Assembly (NCBI GenBank): GCA_025936045.1
Contig: JAICUB010000054.1
Location: forward strand, 1 to 37,239
Reading direction: 5' to 3'
Origin: Polyangiaceae bacterium
GTDB taxonomy: Bacteria > Myxococcota_A > Polyangia > Polyangiales > Polyangiaceae
DNA: 37,239 nucleotides
In this document: positions 33,110-37,239 of the stretch, piece after piece
Layout of the letters: each line of letters starts with the position of its first letter
How positions within the stretch are numbered: the first letter of the stretch is position 1
Program-made: the position numbers and the translations under genes
Notes under the pieces: generated by a model
Told to the model about the DNA's origin: nothing
Seen by the model: only the letters and a program-made list of their open reading frames with translations
The model's database searches: none

Positions 33110-34573
33110 ATGACGAAACCTGTTCTCACCCGACGTAACGCCCTCCTGAGCGGGCTTTTCGGCTCCGGCTACCTCGGTCTGAAGGCCATGGCGACCGGCC
33201 TTCCCGTCTGGTTCCTCGCGAATCCGAGAAAGGCGACCGCGGCCGATCTCGAATGCGCGATCCAGGCGAAGGACACCCTCCAGTACCTGATCATGAACGT
33301 CTCCAGCATGGGGGACCCGATCAGCTGCAACTGCCCGGGCACGTACGACGGCGACGCGGCCGCCGCGATCCATCCGGACGATGCGACGATGGCGCCGGTC
33401 CAGATGATGCTCGGCTCGAAAGCGTACACGGCGGCGACGCCGTGGGGCACGCTCTCACCGGACTTCCTCGGTCGCACCAACTTCTTCCACCACGTCACGC
33501 TCGCCAACAACCACGGCGATCAGGCGAAGGTGTCGCGCTTGATGGGCGCGACGCAGGGCGGTGAAATGCTCGTCTCCGCCTACGCGAAGGTGCTCTCCGG
33601 CTGTCTCGGCACCGTGCAGCCCGAGCCCGTCGCGCTCGCCGCCGGCGGGACGGCGACCGAGCTCATCAGCTACCAGGGCCGCACGAATCCCGCTGTTTCT
33701 CCCACGCAGCTCAGGCAGCTGCTCACGGGCTCCTCGGGCAGTAGCGGCTTCGGCGGCGGCGGCATCCCCGGCGGCAAGAGCGGCGGCAGCGCCGCGAACG
33801 TGCTCGTCGCGCTGCGTCCCATTCGCGACACGTACCTGAACAAGCTGAACGACCTCGCGAAGCAGGACTCCACCGGCGTTCAGGCGAAGTTCCTCGACGC
33901 GCTCGCGAACAGCCAGACCCAGGTTCGCTCCCTGAAGGACACCCTCGGCAACCTCCTGAGCTCGATCAACGGCGACGACGTTCAGGGCCAGGCGCTCGCG
34001 GCGGCGGCGCTCATCGCCGCGAACGTGACGCCGGTCGTGACGGTGAAGATCGACTTCGGCGGCGACAACCACAGCGACAGTAATCTCGCGAACGAGGTCG
34101 CCGCACACACGGACTCGAAGCGCGGCGTCGCCGGTATCAACATGATCCTGAAGGCCCTGACGGACAACGGCCTGCAGGACAAGGTGACGTTCTCGACGCT
34201 CAACGTGTTCGGGCGAAACTTGAACGGCATCTCGAAGACGGAGTCGAAGGCCGGGCGCGATCACTACGGCAACCACTCGGTCGCCGTGATGATCGGGAAG
34301 AACGTCGCGCCCGGCGTGACGGGCGGCGTCGCGAACGTATCGGGCGGCTTCGGCTCGAGCGGCACGGCGCTCGGCGCGGGCGACATCGACTCCTCCACGG
34401 GTCTGGTTGCGCCGTCCGGCGGCGATGTCGCGCGTCTCGACACGCACGTGGCGATGGCCCGTACCCTCGGCGCCGCGCTCGGCATCCCCCAGTCGCAAAT
34501 GGACACGCTGCTGGTTCAGGGGGGTACCGGCAAGGTGATTCCCTCCACGCTCGTCAGCGTTCCTACGGGCTGA
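33110..34573 (+). CDS. Tat-exported DUF1501 family protein
   Basis: 487 residues. Tat signal LTRRNALLSGLFGSG with RR at 8-9, cleavage probably after KATAA. The family layout is visible: LQYLIMNVSSMGDPISCNC, FHHVTLANNHGDQAKVS, VTVKIDFGGDNHSDSNL, FSTLNVFGRN, and the diagnostic AGRDHYGNHSVAVMIGKNV near residue 385. DUF1501 proteins are related to sulfatases/alkaline phosphatases but their reaction is not known. A Gly/Ser patch at 210-235 is a likely flexible loop. It is cotranscribed with the DUF1588-like gene 18 bases upstream. Confidence 0.9.
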   Translation: MTKPVLTRRNALLSGLFGSGYLGLKAMATGLPVWFLANPRKATAADLECAIQAKDTLQYLIMNVSSMGDPISCNCPGTYDGDAAAAIHPDDATMAPVQMMLGSKAYTAATPWGTLSPDFLGRTNFFHHVTLANNHGDQAKVSRLMGATQGGEMLVSAYAKVLSGCLGTVQPEPVALAAGGTATELISYQGRTNPAVSPTQLRQLLTGSSGSSGFGGGGIPGGKSGGSAANVLVALRPIRDTYLNKLNDLAKQDSTGVQAKFLDALANSQTQVRSLKDTLGNLLSSINGDDVQGQALAAAALIAANVTPVVTVKIDFGGDNHSDSNLANEVAAHTDSKRGVAGINMILKALTDNGLQDKVTFSTLNVFGRNLNGISKTESKAGRDHYGNHSVAVMIGKNVAPGVTGGVANVSGGFGSSGTALGAGDIDSSTGLVAPSGGDVARLDTHVAMARTLGAALGIPQSQMDTLLVQGGTGKVIPSTLVSVPTG

Positions 34574-34617
34574 AGAGCACCGCAGGCACTCACAAAACGT
34601 GATTGATTGCGGGCTCT
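34574..34617 (+). terminator. hairpin directly after the DUF1501 stop
   Basis: AGAGC-A-CCGCA (34574-34584) pairs with TGCGG-GCTCT (34608-34617), ten pairs with one bulged A and a 23-base loop. A second weaker repeat, CCGTGAC/GTCACGG, lies at 34621-34669 around a run of six T. Confidence 0.45.
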
Positions 34618-34715
34618 TGTCCGTGACGGCCCGGCTTGACGCGCGTTTTTTCTGATGCCTTTGTCACGGGCTCCGTCACTTGAACGGCGTGACCCTGAAC
34701 GAGACCTTGGCTGCG

Positions 34716-36902
34716 GTGAATCGGTCGCCACGCAAGTCCGGCCGAGCCCTCCCGCTTCTGGTCTTGCTCCTCGCCGCTGCTTGCGGCTCCAACGCGAACA
34801 CGCCGACAGGCGCCGGGACCGGGGGCAACGCAGGGACGAGGGCGACCGGTGGCGGCGCCGGAACACCAGGCGACGGAGGCACCGCCGGGTCGAGCAGCGG
34901 AACGTCAGGCACGGCGGCGGGCGGAACGAGCAGCGGCACTGGAGGAAGCACTACGGCCGGCACGAGCGCGAGCGGCGGCACCACCGCTGCTGGTAGCAGC
35001 GGGACGAGCGGGAGCGCGGGCGCGGCACCGGGGACCGGCGGCGACGGAGCGACGAGCGGCACGAGCGGCGCGAACACCGGCGGCGGGGGCACGGGCGGCG
35101 GCGCGACGGCGGGAGCGAGCGGAACGAGCGCGAGCGGCGGCAAGGGCACGTGCGACGCGGGCTCGACCGACACGGAGTGGGCCACCGACTGCGCGACGGC
35201 GCCCGCCGCCGCGTGCGTCGACGGCACCTGGACCGCGGCCGGCTCGAACAACGAGGGCGATACCCTGGTTTACGAATCGGCGCACTTTGCCGTCTATACG
35301 GACGGCTCGATCAGCGCCAGCGACGGGCAGCAGGCGACCACCGAGCTCGAGACCGTGATCTGGCCGACGTACTTCGGGAGCCCCATTTTCTTCCCGGAGC
35401 CGTACTGCCAGAGCGCGAAGAAGTACAAGGCCAGCATCGTCGTCCACAGCGATTACGGGCTCACGGGCGGTGGCTGGGGCAGCGGTTACATGGGCATGTG
35501 GATCGGACCGGGCGCAACGGCCGACCATTGGGGGCTCGCGCACGAGTTCATGCACGCGGTTCAGGCTCAGACCAAGGGGCTCAGCTGCGGCGGCGCGTCC
35601 TCGAACAACTATTGCGGTTGGATCTACGAAAGTCACGCGAACTTCATGCCGCACCAGCTCGAAGAGTATCGCAGCGACGTGCACTGCTCGGAGATGCTGT
35701 TCAACGCGCCGCACCTCTACCTCGGCTCCACACGCGACCGTTACTGCAACTGGCAGTTCATGGAGTACTTGAAAGACAAGTACTGCTACGCCGCCGTGAA
35801 CGCGATCTGGACGGCGCCCATGACGAGTAGCGATCCGTTCACCAACATCGCGAGCACGCGCGGCTGGTCCACCGCACAGTTGAACGACTTTTTCGGCAGC
35901 TGGGCGCTCCACAACATCAGCTGGGATTACGTCGATCCGGCGCCGGCCGTCCCGAACGACCCGGCCGATCCGGGCGCGGCCTTCCGCAGCACGTACAAGG
36001 CGATCACCGACGTTTCGAAGCCCGAGCGGCGGCTCCGCCTCACGGCGCTCGAGCCGCTCGACGACGAGGTGGCGAACGATCGCCGCTTCGTGACGCCGGC
36101 GCTGTGGGCACCCCAGCGCTGGGGTTACAACGTCGTGCGGCTCTATCCCGACGCGGGCGCGACGAGCGTGAAGGTGACGTTCCGAGGCGTGACGCAAATG
36201 GACGCGAGCTCGGATTTCAGGTGGGCGCTCGTCGCGACCGACGCGAACGTCACGAAGTCGCGCTACAGCGCGCTCCAGCACGGGACCGACGGCGAGCTCT
36301 CGTTTTGCGTCAACCCGGGCGAGCCGCTCTGGCTCGTGGTGATGGCGACCCCGAGCGTGCAGCAGCACATCGTGTGGGATCAGGCATACGAGAGCATCTA
36401 TCGTTATCCGTGGATGGTCGCCTTCGACGGCGCGTGGCCGGACGGTTTCCAGGACGGCAAGCAGGACGCCTGCGTCGCGGGCTCGCGCTGGGCGAACGGC
36501 GGCGGCTGCGTCGTCGGGACTCCGCCTTCGAGCGTGTACGTCGGTCCGTACGCGCAGGTCCTCGGGGGCACGGTGAGCGGCAGCGCCCGCATCGAGGACC
36601 ACGCCGTCGTGACGAGCGGCACCGTCTCGGCCGGGACGCTCGGCGGCCTCGGTATCCTTTCGAACGGCTTCAGCATCACCGGAGGCACGGCCCGCACGTC
36701 TTTTTACCCCTTGGGCTTCTTCGAGCCCATGCAGAGCATCTCGGGCACCGCCGCGCTCTATGGGGACGTGGAGTTCCGCGGCCAGGGTTACTCGCGCTCG
36801 AGCGGAACCTGCTCCGGTTTCGTCGACAGCATGACGTGCGTCCCGGGCGGGACGACCGTGACGGACGTGACCGCGGCCGGGCCCTACACCTGGCGGAATT
36901 GA
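34716..36902 (+). CDS. Svx-like (DUF6055) gluzincin lipoprotein with repeat C-terminus
   Basis: 728 residues from the GTG at 34716, chosen for its compact lipoprotein signal (RALPLLVLLLAAAC); TTG 34680 and GTG 34689 are alternatives. A Gly/Ser/Thr/Ala linker covers about 25-145. The domain after it has YESAHFAVYTDGS, SIVVHSDYGLTGGGWGSGYM and a zinc site in GLAHEFMHAVQAQT: H276, E277, H280. E305 in WIYESHANFM lies 24 residues after the second His, as expected for a gluzincin ligand. Secreted Svx of Pectobacterium is the best known relative of this layout. The C-terminal 130 residues (VGPYAQVLGGTVSGSARIED) look like short beta-helix repeats. A secreted protease for macromolecule breakdown is likely. 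Confidence 0.82.
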   Translation: MNRSPRKSGRALPLLVLLLAAACGSNANTPTGAGTGGNAGTRATGGGAGTPGDGGTAGSSSGTSGTAAGGTSSGTGGSTTAGTSASGGTTAAGSSGTSGSAGAAPGTGGDGATSGTSGANTGGGGTGGGATAGASGTSASGGKGTCDAGSTDTEWATDCATAPAAACVDGTWTAAGSNNEGDTLVYESAHFAVYTDGSISASDGQQATTELETVIWPTYFGSPIFFPEPYCQSAKKYKASIVVHSDYGLTGGGWGSGYMGMWIGPGATADHWGLAHEFMHAVQAQTKGLSCGGASSNNYCGWIYESHANFMPHQLEEYRSDVHCSEMLFNAPHLYLGSTRDRYCNWQFMEYLKDKYCYAAVNAIWTAPMTSSDPFTNIASTRGWSTAQLNDFFGSWALHNISWDYVDPAPAVPNDPADPGAAFRSTYKAITDVSKPERRLRLTALEPLDDEVANDRRFVTPALWAPQRWGYNVVRLYPDAGATSVKVTFRGVTQMDASSDFRWALVATDANVTKSRYSALQHGTDGELSFCVNPGEPLWLVVMATPSVQQHIVWDQAYESIYRYPWMVAFDGAWPDGFQDGKQDACVAGSRWANGGGCVVGTPPSSVYVGPYAQVLGGTVSGSARIEDHAVVTSGTVSAGTLGGLGILSNGFSITGGTARTSFYPLGFFEPMQSISGTAALYGDVEFRGQGYSRSSGTCSGFVDSMTCVPGGTTVTDVTAAGPYTWRN

Positions 36903-36927
36903 GCCGAGTGATTAGGTTTCCTGGACT

Positions 36928-37239
36928 GTGAGTGACCTCGTCCTCGAAACGCTGCCGCTCGGTTTCCCCTGGGTCTGTGTCGACCCCTTCCTCTTCTGCG
37001 TCCACCACCTGGATCGCTACCCGAAGGGCAACGCGGCGCTCGGGCCGGAGGCGTCGCTCGCCGGCCGCAACATCGGGATGGATTTCGAGGGCAAAGACGG
37101 CTGGCGCATGTACCACGGCGACGTGGTGCCCGGCTTTCCGCAGCACCCGCATCGCGGCTTCGAGACGGTGACCATCGCCCGGCGCGGGCTCATCGATCAT
37201 TCGGATTCGCTCGGCGCGACCGCGCGCTTCGGGTCGGGG
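36928..37239 (+). CDS. pirin family protein, 3' partial
   Basis: The frame opens with GTG at 36928 and is still open at the window edge (104 codons). It reads the N-terminal cupin of pirin: PFLFCVHHLDRYPKG, GMDFEGKDGWRMYHGD and GFPQHPHRGFETVTIARRG, then IDHSDSLGA. H73 and H75 in QHPHRGFE are the first two ligands of the family iron/metal site. The other two (His, Glu) would lie beyond the edge. Pirins act as redox-sensitive metal proteins or quercetinase-like dioxygenases; which applies here is unknown. It lies 25 bases after the Svx-like gene. Confidence 0.9.
   Translation, partial: MSDLVLETLPLGFPWVCVDPFLFCVHHLDRYPKGNAALGPEASLAGRNIGMDFEGKDGWRMYHGDVVPGFPQHPHRGFETVTIARRGLIDHSDSLGATARFGSG

Noticed and set aside
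34646..34651. Run of six T as part of an intrinsic terminator
   Set aside because: No stem ends directly before it. The nearest good hairpin stops at 34617, about 28 bases away.
34905..36602. Open frame of 565 codons on the minus strand
   Set aside because: Antisense to the Svx-like gene, with an Arg/Ala-rich product and no motifs.

Overview
The window looks like a chromosomal segment of a myxobacterium (Myxococcota, most likely the Polyangiales/Sorangiineae side). The reasons are very high GC, frequent GTG and TTG starts, about ten secreted lipoproteins with long Gly/Ser/Ala/Thr or Ala/Pro linkers, a MYXO-CTERM-like tail, a fibro-slime protein with Cys-rich DUF4215-type repeats, a DUF1501 protein and a GAF-linked class III cyclase. 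No tRNA, rRNA, CRISPR or prophage was seen. The only mobile DNA found is a short IS3-family transposase remnant.

Layout. 1-5.6 kb: end of a GAF/adenylate cyclase gene, a lipoprotein, accA, a convergent lipoprotein, then a translationally coupled pair (Tat-exported protein and matrixin protease). 5.7-11.2 kb: a glycolytic run gap-pgk-tpiA, a small zinc-ribbon protein, secG and a GT-C type membrane glycosyltransferase overlapping secG. 11.2-12.4 kb: a convergent RRM/RGG RNA-binding protein, a small membrane protein, and a 166-bp array of five perfect stem-loops between convergent genes. 12.4-18.6 kb (minus strand): merR-like regulator, iscS, iscU, iscA, hscB, hscA, fdx (a complete ISC iron-sulfur assembly operon), then a PilZ gene.

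18.7-24.3 kb is the most interesting part. A TonB-dependent receptor on the plus strand faces a minus-strand operon of three lipoproteins, and that operon begins with a clear cobalamin riboswitch. One lipoprotein looks like a beta-propeller. By analogy with the BtuB-BtuG surface capture system of Bacteroides, I propose a myxobacterial cobalamin (or corrinoid) capture locus. Between the two halves lies a damaged lipoprotein gene joined to the IS3 remnant.

24.35-27.6 kb (minus strand): a metallophosphoesterase lipoprotein, HflX and a TPR-zincin protein in one operon. 27.9-36.9 kb (plus strand): large exported proteins, namely a fibro-slime/DUF4215 lipoprotein, a DUF1588-like CxxCH lipoprotein paired with a Tat-exported DUF1501 protein, and an Svx-like gluzincin lipoprotein. 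The window ends inside a pirin gene.

All family calls were made by reading motifs. No database search was run.
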